DNA of 64,000 nt from Christensenellaceae bacterium Phil1 (lineage in GTDB: Bacteria > Bacillota > Clostridia > Christensenellales > CAG-138), in NCBI GenBank assembly GCA_001940855.1, contig MSGS01000009.1, positions 1 to 64,000 on the forward strand, written 5' to 3'. Shown in pieces: positions 40,386-50,712 of this stretch. Within the stretch, counting starts at the first letter, position 1; the number at the start of each line of letters is the position of its first letter. The translations under genes and the position numbers were made by a program. A model generated the notes under the pieces. That model was not told where the DNA came from and searched no databases. It saw nothing but the letters and a program-made list of their open reading frames with translations.

Positions 40386-41893
40386 TCCCTGTGTCCCCCT
40401 ATTTGATGGTTGCGTTCGCGCGCGGTTGCCCCCTCTTTCAGATTCATGCCCTTGAGTATAGCATTTTTGCCGAATTTTTTCTTTATGGCAAGCATGGCCT
40501 TCTGCGCCTGTCTTTCGCGCGCCAGTTCCGCCTGCTTCTCGCTTTCGGCTGCCGCGTCGCAGAACAGGCTCATCTGCTGCGCGCGCGGCCTGGCGTTCAG
40601 CTCCGCCTCCCGCTCTATTCCGTTTGCGCATACGGTTATGCGCCGCACCAGCAGCCCCTTATCCGCTATCCTATCGAATATGCCGAGTATGGCTTCGGTT
40701 ATCAGCCTTGTGCTTGCCGTGGGCTTTTCAAGGTTCGCGCTGCCGTGCGCCTGTTTTGGTATGCTCCGCCCGTAGCGGTCGCGCACTACTTCGCCGGAAT
40801 AATGCCGCCTGCGTTCGGCGTCCTTTATGTTTTCTATGTCGTAGCCTATATACAGCGCCATCTGCTGCGCCACAAGGCCCTTATCCACCAATTCAAGCGC
40901 CATGTTCTCCGCCATTTCGCGCACGACTATGCGCGTTTTAGTGTTGGTATACGGGCATTGCAGCACCTGACCGCTGTTTATGCTGCGCGAGGACGGCTTA
41001 TATGCCTTTATGTCCGCTATGGTGCAGCTTTCCCAGCCCCACGCATGGTCTATCAGCAGCTCCGCGTTCACACCGAACAGCTTATACAGCAGTTCTTCAT
41101 TATAATATTCATTCGGCTTACCGACAGAGCAGCGCGCAACGTCCCCCATGGTATGCAGTCCAACGGAACTCAGTCTTCGTTCATACCCGCCGCCGACGCG
41201 CCAGAAATCCGTTATAGGAGTATGCTCCCAAAGCGTGCGGCGGTAGCTCATTTCGTCAAGTTCCGCTATGCGCACGCCGTTCTTATCCGGCTCGGTATGC
41301 TTCGCGCCTATGTCCATGGCTATTTTGGCAAGATAAAGATTGGTGCCTATGCCCGCCGTGGCCGTAACGCCCGTGTTTTTCAGCACGTCAAGTATAAGCC
41401 GCATTGCAAATTCGCGCGCAGTAAGGCAGTATTTTGAAAGATACGGCGTTGCGTCTATAAAAACCTCGTCTATTGAATAAACGTGTATATCGTCCGGCGC
41501 AACATATTTAAGATAGGTATTATATACACGGGTGCTGTACTGCATATAATAACTCATTCGCGGCTTGGCTATTATGTATTCCACCTTCAGCGCAGGGTCG
41601 TTTTTCAGTTCATCCGCGTCGCACGATTCGCCGCTGAACTGCTTGCGCGGCGCCTTCGCGCGGCGTAGTGCATTTACCTCCTTCACCCGCTCCACGGCCT
41701 CAAACAGCCGCGCCCGCCCGCTTATGCCGTATGCCTTCAGCGCTGGTGACACCGCAAGGCATATCGTTTTTTCAGTCCTGCTTTCGTCCGCAACGACAAG
41801 ATTTGTTTTGAGCGGATCAAGCCCGCGTTCCACGCATTCTACCGATGCAAAGAAAGACTTTAAGTCTATGGCTATATATGTTTTGTCGTTCAT
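40382..41893 (-). CDS. Y-family DNA polymerase (UvrX/YqjW-like)
   Basis: A 503-residue translesion polymerase. Catalytic acidic residues lie in YIAIDLKSFFASVECV (about 5-20) and VYSIDEVFIDATPY (about 108-121), followed by the thumb (TATAGIGTNLYLAKIAMD) and a C-terminal little-finger domain (RSINSGQVLQCPY). The long insert and C-terminal extension fit the UvrX/YqjW group rather than classical DinB. It copies past DNA damage at the cost of accuracy. GGAGG lies 6 nt before the ATG at 41,893. No LexA-type box was identified by eye. It forms an operon with the YolD-like gene. Confidence 0.93.
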   Translation of the reverse strand: MNDKTYIAIDLKSFFASVECVERGLDPLKTNLVVADESRTEKTICLAVSPALKAYGISGRARLFEAVERVKEVNALRRAKAPRKQFSGESCDADELKNDPALKVEYIIAKPRMSYYMQYSTRVYNTYLKYVAPDDIHVYSIDEVFIDATPYLSKYCLTAREFAMRLILDVLKNTGVTATAGIGTNLYLAKIAMDIGAKHTEPDKNGVRIAELDEMSYRRTLWEHTPITDFWRVGGGYERRLSSVGLHTMGDVARCSVGKPNEYYNEELLYKLFGVNAELLIDHAWGWESCTIADIKAYKPSSRSINSGQVLQCPYTNTKTRIVVREMAENMALELVDKGLVAQQMALYIGYDIENIKDAERRRHYSGEVVRDRYGRSIPKQAHGSANLEKPTASTRLITEAILGIFDRIADKGLLVRRITVCANGIEREAELNARPRAQQMSLFCDAAAESEKQAELARERQAQKAMLAIKKKFGKNAILKGMNLKEGATARERNHQIGGHRE

Positions 41894-42058
41894 AGTCGTC
41901 CTCCTTCGCGCATGCAGAACGTATGTTTGCATTCAGTATACCACAGCTTTGCCGTCCGCGCCATAGGTTTATTCATGAAAGTTTGCTTTTCTTATTCCGA
42001 GTATGATGATATACTTTAATAGGAAATGGATAAAACATTAACTTTAGGAGGTAAATAT

Positions 42059-43486
42059 ATGAAGGTTTCAGCCAGCGCCTTTTTGCAGGGCAAAAAACCG
42101 GCGCTGAAAGAGCTGCTGAATAAGCTGCTCAGCGAATATGAATATGCAAGCATTCTTGGGCAGGACAGCGTAGCCAAGAACTATACCGTATCCGCCGGCG
42201 GCACAAATGCATCACAGGACAATGTGCTTACAAAGCGCGGCTTCATCGTGCGCGTTATGGACAAAAACGGCTACGGCGAATATTCTTTCAGCGATATTGA
42301 CGAAAGCGCTATCGATTCAATATGTATATCAATACGCGAAGGCATAGCGCAGCTTAATTCGTTGCCGAACGGCGTATCCTTCATGGAAAAGGGTATCCCT
42401 GCAGACGAAGCGGCCACGCTTGCCGCAGCCAGCGAATATGAACTGCATCCATCTAAGCTTGGCGATAAGGAAATAATTTCCCGCCTTACCGCGCTTAGGG
42501 AAAAGGGCGTGGCAACAGACGAGCGTATGGTGGATTTCTATGTTGCTTTCTCCTATCAGGAAATACACAAGCTGTTCCTTTCCGCAAATCGCGACCTGAT
42601 GCAGGATCTGCTTTGGTCAAGCGGTGCGCTGATGGGCATGGCCCGCAAGGGGGAGGAAATAAAAACTTCCTACCGCGGATGCAGCATGCAGGGCGGCGCG
42701 GAACTGATATACAAGCTTGACGCGGACATTGAAAACGTTGCAAAAACCACGCTGGAGCTGCTGGACTGCGAACCAATAATCCCCGGCGAATACGAATGCA
42801 TTTGTGATCCTGACGTTACGGGCATGATAGTCCACGAAGCGTTCGGCCACGGCGTGGAGATGGACATGTTCGTTAAGGACAGGGCGCTTGCGCAAAGCTA
42901 CGTTGGCAAGCAGGTTGCAAGCGAACTCGTTACGATGCACGACGGCGCATGCGTTGGCGACCAGACCGGCAGCTATTTCTTCGACGATGAAGGTACGCTT
43001 GCACACGACACCATAATAATAGACCACGGCATACTGAAAACCGGCATAAGCGACATACGCTCAGCCGAGGCGCTTTCCACCCCGCCCACGGGCAACGGCA
43101 GGCGCGAAAGCTTTGAGCGCAAGGCATACACCCGCATGACCAACACCTTCTTTGAAGGCAGCAAGGACAAGGTGGAGGACATGATAGCCTCCATCAAATA
43201 CGGTTTCCTGCTGGAAGAACCCACGTCCGGCATGGAGGATCCAAAAAACTGGGGCATACAATGCATGGTGTCCATCGCGCGCGAAATAAAGGACGGCAAG
43301 CTGACCGGCAAGATATTCTCCCCCATAGTGCTTACGGGTTATGTGCCGGATCTTCTCAAGTCCATAACCATGATGAGCGGGGATGTTAAGCTTGCGGGCG
43401 GCGGCTTCTGCGGCAAGGGATACAAAGAATGGGTAAAGGTATCCGACGGCGGCCCGTACATAAAGGCCAAAATACGCCTGGGTTAA
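42059..43486 (+). CDS. tldD: TldD-family metalloprotease subunit
   Basis: A 475-residue protein with the TldD zinc motif VHEAFGHGVEMD (about 262-273) and the following block GDQTGSYFFDDEGT. TldD/TldE form a heterodimer that trims small, flexible peptides, including precursors of modified peptides. The start at 42,059 follows TTAGGAGGT; the ORF-track start precedes it without RBS. The partner gene follows after 12 bases with GGAGG. No antibiotic-peptide biosynthesis genes are nearby, so a housekeeping role is likely. Confidence 0.9.
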   Translation: MKVSASAFLQGKKPALKELLNKLLSEYEYASILGQDSVAKNYTVSAGGTNASQDNVLTKRGFIVRVMDKNGYGEYSFSDIDESAIDSICISIREGIAQLNSLPNGVSFMEKGIPADEAATLAAASEYELHPSKLGDKEIISRLTALREKGVATDERMVDFYVAFSYQEIHKLFLSANRDLMQDLLWSSGALMGMARKGEEIKTSYRGCSMQGGAELIYKLDADIENVAKTTLELLDCEPIIPGEYECICDPDVTGMIVHEAFGHGVEMDMFVKDRALAQSYVGKQVASELVTMHDGACVGDQTGSYFFDDEGTLAHDTIIIDHGILKTGISDIRSAEALSTPPTGNGRRESFERKAYTRMTNTFFEGSKDKVEDMIASIKYGFLLEEPTSGMEDPKNWGIQCMVSIAREIKDGKLTGKIFSPIVLTGYVPDLLKSITMMSGDVKLAGGGFCGKGYKEWVKVSDGGPYIKAKIRLG

Positions 43487-43498
43487 GGAGGAAAAGCC

Positions 43499-44770
43499 AT
43501 GAAACAAGCCATACTGAATGCGCTAAGCGCGCTGAACATAAGCGATTACAGCATAACGGAGCAGCAGCGTTCATCCGCAGAGCTGTTCTTCATAAAAAAG
43601 CGGCTGGATATGCGCCGCGTTAAGGATACGCACGAATACAGCGTTACCGTATACAATGTTTTTGAAGAGGACGGCAAAAAATTCCGCGGCAGCAGCACCG
43701 TTATTCTGTTCCCCGGAACGGAAGCGGCGGAAATAACAAGGCAGCTTTATGATGCGTACAACGCCGCAGGCTACGTTAAGAATCCGTATTACGACCTTTA
43801 CGAAGGCCCTAAGGAAGCCGTTAAGGAAGTGCCTTCCACCCTGTCCGTGCACACGCTCAGCCAGAATGCGGAGCTGATGGCGGCGGCGCTTTTCGCGGCG
43901 GATACGCGGGAGGATGCATGGCTCAACAGCGCGGAAATATTCGCCTGCCGCGACCATATTTCGATTTTCGCATCAACCGGCACGGATGTATCATACGTCA
44001 AATACAGCTGCAAGGGCGAATTTGTTGCGCAGGCTAAGGAGCCGCAGGACGTGGAGCAGTATTTCTCGTTTACATATAACGACCTTGATACCGATGCCCT
44101 TACCGACAAAGTGCGCCATGCGCTCGATGCCGTTTGCGACCGCGCGCATGCAACCGACTGCCCAGAAGCGGGAACATACGACGTTGTGCTCAGCGACCGC
44201 CACATGGCCACGCTGATGGAGCTTTACGTTACGCGTTCGCGCGCGGCAATGATCTACCCGCATTATTCGGATTGGGAAATAGGTACGGCGGCGCAGGGCG
44301 AGGTAACCACGGGCGAAGCGCTGAACGTAACGCTTATGCCGCACGTTCCGTATTCTCCGGAGGGCATACCCATGCGCGAGCGCACGCTGCTCAAGGACGG
44401 CACCGTGCAATACATACACGGCACAACGCGCTTCTGCCGCTACCTTGGCATAGAACCCACAGGCGATTATTTCAACACTAAATTGGACAACGGCACGGTA
44501 AGCTTTGATGAACTGAAGAAGGGCTGCCTGTACCCCGTCTCCTTCTCCGATTTCCAGATGGACCCAATGGACGGCCATTTCGGCGGGGAAATACGCCTTG
44601 CATACCTTTACACCGAATCAGGTGTAAAGCTGCTTACCGGCGGCAGCATAAACGGCAGCATGTTCGATAAGCAGGGCATGCTAACCTTCTCCCGCGAACG
44701 CTATACCGACGCCGATTATTCCGGCCCCTTCGCCGTGCGCATAAAAGGCGTGAACGTGTCGGGGAAATAA
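43499..44770 (+). CDS. TldE/PmbA-like partner of TldD
   Basis: A 423-residue TldD/PmbA-family protein without an HExxxH zinc motif, as expected for the non-catalytic partner. The ADGTV-type C-terminal fold is recognisable in MRERTLLKDGTVQYIHGTTR and the late GGEIRLAYLYTE. It follows tldD in the same direction by 12 bases and ends at a terminator. Together they would form one peptidase. Confidence 0.82.
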   Translation: MKQAILNALSALNISDYSITEQQRSSAELFFIKKRLDMRRVKDTHEYSVTVYNVFEEDGKKFRGSSTVILFPGTEAAEITRQLYDAYNAAGYVKNPYYDLYEGPKEAVKEVPSTLSVHTLSQNAELMAAALFAADTREDAWLNSAEIFACRDHISIFASTGTDVSYVKYSCKGEFVAQAKEPQDVEQYFSFTYNDLDTDALTDKVRHALDAVCDRAHATDCPEAGTYDVVLSDRHMATLMELYVTRSRAAMIYPHYSDWEIGTAAQGEVTTGEALNVTLMPHVPYSPEGIPMRERTLLKDGTVQYIHGTTRFCRYLGIEPTGDYFNTKLDNGTVSFDELKKGCLYPVSFSDFQMDPMDGHFGGEIRLAYLYTESGVKLLTGGSINGSMFDKQGMLTFSRERYTDADYSGPFAVRIKGVNVSGK

Positions 44771-44790
44771 GCCCGAAATCCAGCAATATA

Positions 44791-44826
44791 AGCAGCCGCA
44801 GGCCCTAACCGGCTACGGCTGCTTTA
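44791..44826 (+). terminator. Terminator of the tldD operon
   Basis: AGCAGCCG (44791-44798) and CGGCTGCT (44816-44823) form an 8-bp stem, followed by a short TTTA. Confidence 0.65.
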
Positions 44827-44950
44827 TGCATATATAAATGCCATTATATACCAAATAATATCAAAATTCTTCATTCAGCTATTGCGTTTTTTCGGAATTT
44901 GATATATCCTATTAGATGTTACATGGTAGACTTTTATTCACGGAGGACGC

Positions 44951-45976
44951 ATGGATAAAATTCGTCTTGGACGCACAGAATTGATGGTCACCGCCTGCTC
45001 TTTCGGCGCGCTGCCCGTGCAGAGGCGCGGCGTTGAGGACGCGGTAAAGCTGCTGAGAAAGGCTTACGACGGCGGCATCAATTACTTTGACACCGCCAAC
45101 ATGTATACAGACAGCGAGATGAAGCTCGGACTTGCGCTCAGCGACGTTAGGCACAATATAGTCATTTCCACCAAGTCCGGCGGGAAGGACAAGGCCACCG
45201 TTACAGCCCATATTGAGAACAGCCTGCGTATGCTGAAAACGGATTATATAGACCTGTTCCAGTTCCATAATCCCGCCGCCATGCCCATGCCGGACGATGA
45301 AAACGGCCCCTATGCCGCCGCGCTTGAAGCCAAGAAAAAGGGCTACATTCGCCACATAGGCATAACCAACCACCGGCTCAAGCTTGCCCAAAGCTGCATA
45401 GACAGCGGCCTGTTTGAAACGATGCAGTTCCCCTTTAGCTATATCGGCACGGCCGAGGAAATAGACCTGGCACGCCGCTGCAAAAAGGCGGACATGGGCT
45501 TCATAGCCATGAAGGGACTTGCGGGCGGCCTGCTCAACAACGCAAAGGCCTGCATGAACTTCATCAAGCAATACGACAATGTTGTTCCCATTTGGGGAAT
45601 ACAGACCGAAGAAGAGTTGGACGAATGGCTGGCGCTCGAAAATGCGGGCGACTTTGCCATTACCGATGAAATAAAGGCCATTATAGAGCGCGACCGCAAG
45701 GAGCTTTGCGGTAACTTCTGCCGCAGCTGCGGATACTGCCTGCCCTGCCCTGCCGGGATAGACATTCCCCAGGCCGCACGCATGAGCCGCCTGCTCCGCC
45801 GTTCTCCCTATAAGCCATATATGTCCGACGAGTGGCACAAAAAGATGCACATGATAGACGATTGCCGCGGCTGCGGCGCGTGCGCATCCCGTTGCCCATA
45901 TGGGCTGAATACGCCCAAGTTGCTCAAGGAAATGCTTGCCGATTACGACGAGTTTTACGCAGAGCATAAGGATTAA
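44951..45976 (+). CDS. Aldo/keto reductase with C-terminal [4Fe-4S] domain
   Basis: A 341-residue protein. The AKR TIM barrel carries the catalytic residues in NYFDTANMYTDSE (Asp and Tyr, about 40-52), STKSGG (Lys) and FQFHNP (His). The last 80 residues add two cysteine clusters, CRSCGYCLPCPAGIDIP and CRGCGACASRCPYGLN, typical of AKR proteins that contain [4Fe-4S] clusters. Electrons could pass from ferredoxin or between cluster and NADPH; the physiological substrate is unknown. It is a single gene with GGAGG upstream and a strong terminator downstream. Confidence 0.9.
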   Translation: MDKIRLGRTELMVTACSFGALPVQRRGVEDAVKLLRKAYDGGINYFDTANMYTDSEMKLGLALSDVRHNIVISTKSGGKDKATVTAHIENSLRMLKTDYIDLFQFHNPAAMPMPDDENGPYAAALEAKKKGYIRHIGITNHRLKLAQSCIDSGLFETMQFPFSYIGTAEEIDLARRCKKADMGFIAMKGLAGGLLNNAKACMNFIKQYDNVVPIWGIQTEEELDEWLALENAGDFAITDEIKAIIERDRKELCGNFCRSCGYCLPCPAGIDIPQAARMSRLLRRSPYKPYMSDEWHKKMHMIDDCRGCGACASRCPYGLNTPKLLKEMLADYDEFYAEHKD

Positions 45977-46032
45977 TCACGCCAGTTTCCGCCTGCTGTG
46001 TGACCCCCCTCCCGCCGCAGGCAGTTTATCGT

Positions 46033-46071
46033 CCGGAGTCGTTCCTTAACCGCAGAACGGCTCCGGTTTTT
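46033..46071 (+). terminator. Terminator of the aldo/keto reductase gene
   Basis: CCGGAG-CGTT pairs with AACG-CTCCGG with one mismatch, followed by TTTTT. Confidence 0.75.
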
Positions 46072-46142
46072 ATTTGCTCTTTCTTTTATTGGCGTTATCT
46101 GATAGAATTCTAATATAAACATGTAATAAGGTGATTTAATAT

Positions 46143-47294
46143 ATGGCACGCAAAAAATCTCTGCTCGTAATGCTTAGGCCCCAGCTTATATTGATAGGCA
46201 CAATAATACTCGGCGTGGGCATATTTGCCCTGTGCTACAATGCGGGCGGAGTAAATATGCTGAGCGACCCGCAATTTGCCCCGGCGGATACGCAGCCAGC
46301 GGCAAGCCCGCTGCCGGACGAGTCCCCCGCCGTTTCCGATTCGCCACAGCCCACAGAAACGCCAAAGCCTTCAACAACGGGCAGGCTGATACCCTATTAT
46401 GCCGAAAACGGCATGTGGGGATACAAAAACACATCAGGCCAAGTTGTCATAGAAGCCATGTTCTCCGATGCCAATGAGTTCGATGGCGAAATTGCCTTTG
46501 CTGCACAGAGTAGCATGTGGGGGCTTATCAATCGCTCCGGCGCATGGGTAGTGGAGCCTGTATGGGGCAGCGTGCGCAGCTTCAGCGAGGATAAGGCAGC
46601 CGTTGAATCAGGCGACAGATGGGGCTATATAGACCGCACGGGCAAGCTGATAATAGACTATACTTACCGCGAAGTGGGCGATTTTCATTGCGGAAGGGCC
46701 ATGGCACGCTCCGGCTCCGAATACGGATTCATAGACATAAACGGTGACATTGCCGTATCCCAAAAATGGAGCGAAGTTAGCGACTACGGTGCGGACGTTG
46801 CATTCGCCCGTTCCTCAAGCGGCAACAGCTATATTATTGATAAGGTCGGTGAAAAGATAGCCACGCTGTCCTCCAAGCAATATGGCACGGCATACAGCGA
46901 AGGCTACGCCCTTATACGCGACGGCAGCGAGGTTTATTATTTCAACAGTAAGGCGCAGACGGCCTATAAAACCCGCTATCAGGACGGGCTCAGCTTCGTG
47001 GGCGGATATGCTGCGGTGCAGCTGGACGGCAAATGGGGATATATAGATACACGCGGCTCGCTTGAAATTGCCAATAAATACCGCGATGCGCGCTCCTTCT
47101 CAAACGGGCTTGCCGCCGTGCTGGATGACGAAACAGGGCTTTGGGGATACATAAGCACCTCCGGCGAATATGTTATTCATCCGCAGTTCGATACGGCAGA
47201 GCCGTTCAGCGAAGGCTATGCACTCGTAAGCCAGAACGGCGAATATTCGCTGATCAATAAGTCCGCAGAATTGACACACATGTATTTCAAATAA
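46143..47294 (+). CDS. WG-repeat protein with N-terminal membrane anchor
   Basis: A 383-residue protein. One N-terminal membrane segment (LILIGTIILGVGIFALC, about 15-33) is followed by a Ser/Pro/Thr-rich linker (about 45-75) and then 7-8 WG repeats, for example MWGYKNTSGQVVIEAMF, RWGYIDRTGKLIIDYTY, KWGYIDTRGSLEIANKY and LWGYISTSGEYVIHPQF. The repeats are thought to build a beta fold; their ligands are not known. It probably faces the outside of the cell. It has no clear operon partner. Confidence 0.85.
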   Translation: MARKKSLLVMLRPQLILIGTIILGVGIFALCYNAGGVNMLSDPQFAPADTQPAASPLPDESPAVSDSPQPTETPKPSTTGRLIPYYAENGMWGYKNTSGQVVIEAMFSDANEFDGEIAFAAQSSMWGLINRSGAWVVEPVWGSVRSFSEDKAAVESGDRWGYIDRTGKLIIDYTYREVGDFHCGRAMARSGSEYGFIDINGDIAVSQKWSEVSDYGADVAFARSSSGNSYIIDKVGEKIATLSSKQYGTAYSEGYALIRDGSEVYYFNSKAQTAYKTRYQDGLSFVGGYAAVQLDGKWGYIDTRGSLEIANKYRDARSFSNGLAAVLDDETGLWGYISTSGEYVIHPQFDTAEPFSEGYALVSQNGEYSLINKSAELTHMYFK

Positions 47295-47397
47295 AGCCAC
47301 ACGGAATTTGTCCGCATTCAACACACACAAGTATATTTACAGCGAACAGGTCAAAGCAGCATTTTTGTTGTATTTGGCCTTTTATTTATATATGCCA

Positions 47398-47426
47398 TTG
47401 ATTTTAGACGGATAAAACCGTATAAT
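47398..47426 (+). promoter_or_regulatory. Promoter of tdh-kbl
   Basis: TTGATT (47398-47403), exact 17-nt spacer, TATAAT (47421-47426), about 65 bases before tdh. Confidence 0.75.
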
Positions 47427-47491
47427 ATGTCTGTACAGCGTGGACAGCGCGGTAACACATCTACAAAATAATTTATAGCGAGGTTTATGGT

Positions 47492-48532
47492 ATGCAGAAA
47501 ATGATGGATGCGCTTGTTAAACCGGAGCGTGCAAAAGGACTTATTCTTACCCAGGTACCCGTTCCCGAGCCGGGAATAGGCGAGGTGCTTATCAAAATAC
47601 ACAAAACTGCCATATGCGGCACGGATGTGCATATTTACAATTGGGACCCGTGGAGCCAGCAGCATATCAATCCGCCCATGGTAATAGGCCACGAATACGT
47701 TGGCGAAATCGCCGCGCTCGGCCCGGGCGTTACCGAATATAAAGTCGGCCAAATCGTTTCCGGCGAGGGGCACATAGTATGCGGCCATTGCCGCAACTGC
47801 CGCGCGGGCAACGGCCAATGGTGCAAGGAGACCAAGGGCGTGGGCGTGGACAGGCAGGGCGCGTTTGCGGAATACGTATGCATACCCAAGACCAATGTTA
47901 TACTTATGCCGGACGATATTCCGGAGGACATAATTTCCTTCTTTGACGCATACGGCAACGCCACGCACACCGCCACAATGTTCGACGTTGTGGGCGAGGA
48001 CGTGCTCATAACCGGCGCAGGCCCCATAGGCATGATGGCCGTTGGCATCTGCCGCCAGAACGGCGCGCGCAACATAATAGTGACCGACGTAAATGATTAC
48101 AGACTGAACATAGCAAAGCAGATGGGCGCCACCGCAACAGTAAACCTGACCCATGAAAAACTTGAGGATGCCATGGCTGCGCACAGGATGGTTGAAGGCT
48201 TTGACGTTGGCCTTGAAATGAGCGGCAACGGCAAGGCGCTCAATCAGCTGCTCAAGTCCATGCGCAACGGCGGCAAGGTGGCCCTGCTTGGCATAGCCGG
48301 CCCGGGCACGGTTATTGACTGGAACGACGTTATATTCAAGGGACTGAACATTCAGGGCATTTACGGCCGGAAGATGTTTGAAACCTGGTACAAGATGATA
48401 GCCATGATACAGGCGGGCCTTGACCTGACCCCAATAATAACGCACCGCTATCATTACACGGAATTTGAAAAGGGCTTTGAAGCCATGAACAGCGGCCATT
48501 CCGGAAAGGTAATACTTTCCTGGGAGAAATAA
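47492..48532 (+). CDS. tdh: L-threonine 3-dehydrogenase
   Basis: A 346-residue zinc-dependent medium-chain dehydrogenase. The catalytic zinc motif GHEYVGEI (about 68) and structural zinc cysteines [15 protein letters not shown] (about 96-110) are present, and the NAD-binding loop is [13 protein letters not shown]. It oxidises threonine to 2-amino-3-ketobutyrate. The next gene encodes the CoA-dependent lyase for that product, 19 bases on, which confirms the assignment over other zinc dehydrogenases. Confidence 0.95.
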   Translation: MQKMMDALVKPERAKGLILTQVPVPEPGIGEVLIKIHKTAICGTDVHIYNWDPWSQQHINPPMVIGHEYVGEIAALGPGVTEYKVGQIVSGEGHIVCGHCRNCRAGNGQWCKETKGVGVDRQGAFAEYVCIPKTNVILMPDDIPEDIISFFDAYGNATHTATMFDVVGEDVLITGAGPIGMMAVGICRQNGARNIIVTDVNDYRLNIAKQMGATATVNLTHEKLEDAMAAHRMVEGFDVGLEMSGNGKALNQLLKSMRNGGKVALLGIAGPGTVIDWNDVIFKGLNIQGIYGRKMFETWYKMIAMIQAGLDLTPIITHRYHYTEFEKGFEAMNSGHSGKVILSWEK

Positions 48533-48551
48533 AAAGGAGGAGCAAAGCACA

Positions 48552-49733
48552 ATGAAGAACGCATACGAGATCTACGCAAAAGAGCTTGAAGGCATCCGCG
48601 AGGCGGGAACGTACAAGGACGAGCGCATCATAACCACAGAGCAGCGCGCCCGTATAGACACCACCACCACGCACGGCGTGCTGAACATGTGCGCCAACAA
48701 CTATCTTGGCCTTTCCAACAACAAGGAGCTTATTGAAGCAGCCAAGGAAAGCTACGACAAATGGGGTTTCGGCCTTTCCAGCGTTCGCTTTATCTGCGGC
48801 ACGCAGGGCATACACAAGCAGCTTGAAAAGAAGCTCGCCGAGTTCGTAGGCACAGAGGACTGCATACTTTATTCCTCCTGCTTCGACGCAAACGGCGGCC
48901 TGTTTGAAACGCTTCTCGGCGCGGAGGACGCCATAATATCCGATGAGCTGAACCACGCCAGCATAATAGACGGCATTCGCCTTTGCAAGGCCAAGCGTTT
49001 CCGCTATAAGAACAACGACATGGCCGATCTTAAGGCTCAGCTTGAGGCCGCAAAGGATTGCCGCATAAAGCTTATAGCTACCGATGGCGTATTCAGCATG
49101 GATGGCTACATTGCCAACCTCCCCGCCATATGCGATTTGGCCGATGAATACGGCGCGCTCGTAATGGTGGACGATTCCCATGCAGTTGGCTTCATGGGCG
49201 AACACGGCCGCGGCACGGCGGAAGCCTGCGGCGTTATGGGCCGCGTGGACATAGTTACCGGTACGCTTGGCAAGGCCCTTGGCGGAGCGAGCGGCGGCTA
49301 CACCTGCGCAAAGAAGGAGATAATAGATCTACTCAGGCAGCGCAGCAGGCCGTATCTTTTCAGCAATGCGCTTGCCCCGGCCATATGCGCCGCCAGCTTG
49401 AAGGTGCTGGAGATGCTCACCACCTCCACCGCCCTTCGCGACAAGGTGCATGAAAACACGGCCTTCTTCCGCAGTGAGCTCGGCAAGCTTGGCTTCGATG
49501 TGCTGCCCGGCACGCACCCAATAGTGCCCGTTATGCTTTACGATGCCCGCACTGCGCAGGAATTTGCCGCGCGCATGCTTGAAAAGGGCGTGTATGTAAT
49601 AGGCTTCTGCTACCCCGTTGTGCCCATGGGCAAGGCGCGCATCCGTACGCAGGTCTCCGCAGGGCACAGTAAGGAAGACCTTGAATTTGCCGTCAAGTGC
49701 TTCAAGGAAGTCAAAGAGGAAATGGGACTGTAA
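48552..49733 (+). CDS. kbl: Glycine C-acetyltransferase (2-amino-3-ketobutyrate CoA ligase)
   Basis: A 393-residue PLP enzyme of the alpha-oxoamine synthase family. The cofactor lysine is in [14 protein letters not shown] (about 240), with [15 protein letters not shown] upstream and the opening [10 protein letters not shown]. It splits 2-amino-3-ketobutyrate with CoA to glycine and acetyl-CoA, completing threonine breakdown begun by Tdh. RBS AAGGAGG is strong. A symmetrical terminator follows. Confidence 0.95.
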   Translation: MKNAYEIYAKELEGIREAGTYKDERIITTEQRARIDTTTTHGVLNMCANNYLGLSNNKELIEAAKESYDKWGFGLSSVRFICGTQGIHKQLEKKLAEFVGTEDCILYSSCFDANGGLFETLLGAEDAIISDELNHASIIDGIRLCKAKRFRYKNNDMADLKAQLEAAKDCRIKLIATDGVFSMDGYIANLPAICDLADEYGALVMVDDSHAVGFMGEHGRGTAEACGVMGRVDIVTGTLGKALGGASGGYTCAKKEIIDLLRQRSRPYLFSNALAPAICAASLKVLEMLTTSTALRDKVHENTAFFRSELGKLGFDVLPGTHPIVPVMLYDARTAQEFAARMLEKGVYVIGFCYPVVPMGKARIRTQVSAGHSKEDLEFAVKCFKEVKEEMGL

Positions 49734-49744
49734 ATCAAGCAACT

Positions 49745-49770
49745 AAAAAGGCGGCTCATGCCGCCTTTTT
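49745..49770. terminator. Bidirectional terminator between kbl and psuG
   Basis: Perfect 10-bp inverted repeat AAAAAGGCGG/CCGCCTTTTT with a 6-nt loop, giving a T-tract on both strands between convergent genes. Confidence 0.93.
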
Positions 49771-49773
49771 AAT

Positions 49774-50694
49774 TTACTCCATGTCACTGAGCGCTTTGGC
49801 TATTTTTGCCGCGCAGCGGGCGTTGTTCAGCGCCAGCTTTACGTTGGCCTCGAATGCCTTGCCGCCGGTTATGTCCTTTATGCTTGCAAGCAGGAACGGC
49901 GTTATATTCTTGCCGTACACGCCTGCTTCGTCCGCCTTAACAAGCGCCTTTTGTATAACTTCTTCCATGTAGTCAAAGTCCATGGCATATTCTTCGGGTA
50001 TGGGGTTGCCTATCAGCATGCCGCCCTTCAGGCCCAATTCCTGCTTGGTATGGATAAGCTTGGCAATGTCAGCTTCATCCTTAGCGGCATAATCCACGCC
50101 GTAGCCGCTCTTGCGGCAATAGAAGGCGGGGAAATCACTTGTGCCGTTGCCTATAACGGGCACGCCCATGGTTTCAAGATATTCAAGCGTGCGGCCTATA
50201 TCCAATATCTGCTTCGCTCCCGCGCAGACGACTGCCACGTTGGTATGCGCAAGTTCCTGCAAATCGGCAGAAACGTCCATGGTGACCTCGCCGTGCCTAT
50301 GCACGCCGCCTATGCCGCCGGTAGCGAACACCTGTATGCCCGCGTATGCGCAGCACATCATTGTGCTGGCAACTGTTGTTGCGCCGTCGCGCCCCTCTGC
50401 AACGTATATCGCAAAGTCGCGGCGGCTCACCTTGCCAACGTTTTCCGCTTTGCACATCAGCTCAAGTTCATCCTTGGTAAGGCCTATTTTCACCCGACCG
50501 CCTACTATTGCCATTGTGGCAGGGATAGCGCCTTCGCTGCGCACAGCGCGCTCCACTTCCGCCGCAAAGTCAAGGTTTTCGGGATACGGCATACCGTGGC
50601 TCAGTATCGTGCTTTCAAGCGCGACTACAGGCAGGTTTTCCGTAAGTGCCTCGGCTATTTCCGGCTGAATGTCGATATATTTGTTCAGTTCCAT
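49774..50694 (-). CDS. psuG: Pseudouridine-5'-phosphate glycosidase
   Basis: A 306-residue enzyme with PsuG-type motifs: VALESTILSHGMPYPEN (about 25-41), a catalytic-lysine block (KVSRRDFAIYVAEGRDGATTVAST) and a metal-binding region (VFATGGIGGVHRHGE). It cleaves pseudouridine 5'-phosphate to uracil and ribose 5-phosphate. The kinase gene for the preceding step lies 18 bases upstream on the same strand. Released uracil links this pathway to nucleobase salvage, in line with the uracil permease in the same window. Confidence 0.93.
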   Translation of the reverse strand: MELNKYIDIQPEIAEALTENLPVVALESTILSHGMPYPENLDFAAEVERAVRSEGAIPATMAIVGGRVKIGLTKDELELMCKAENVGKVSRRDFAIYVAEGRDGATTVASTMMCCAYAGIQVFATGGIGGVHRHGEVTMDVSADLQELAHTNVAVVCAGAKQILDIGRTLEYLETMGVPVIGNGTSDFPAFYCRKSGYGVDYAAKDEADIAKLIHTKQELGLKGGMLIGNPIPEEYAMDFDYMEEVIQKALVKADEAGVYGKNITPFLLASIKDITGGKAFEANVKLALNNARCAAKIAKALSDME

Positions 50695-50712
50695 AAAAGT
50701 TTTATCCTCCCT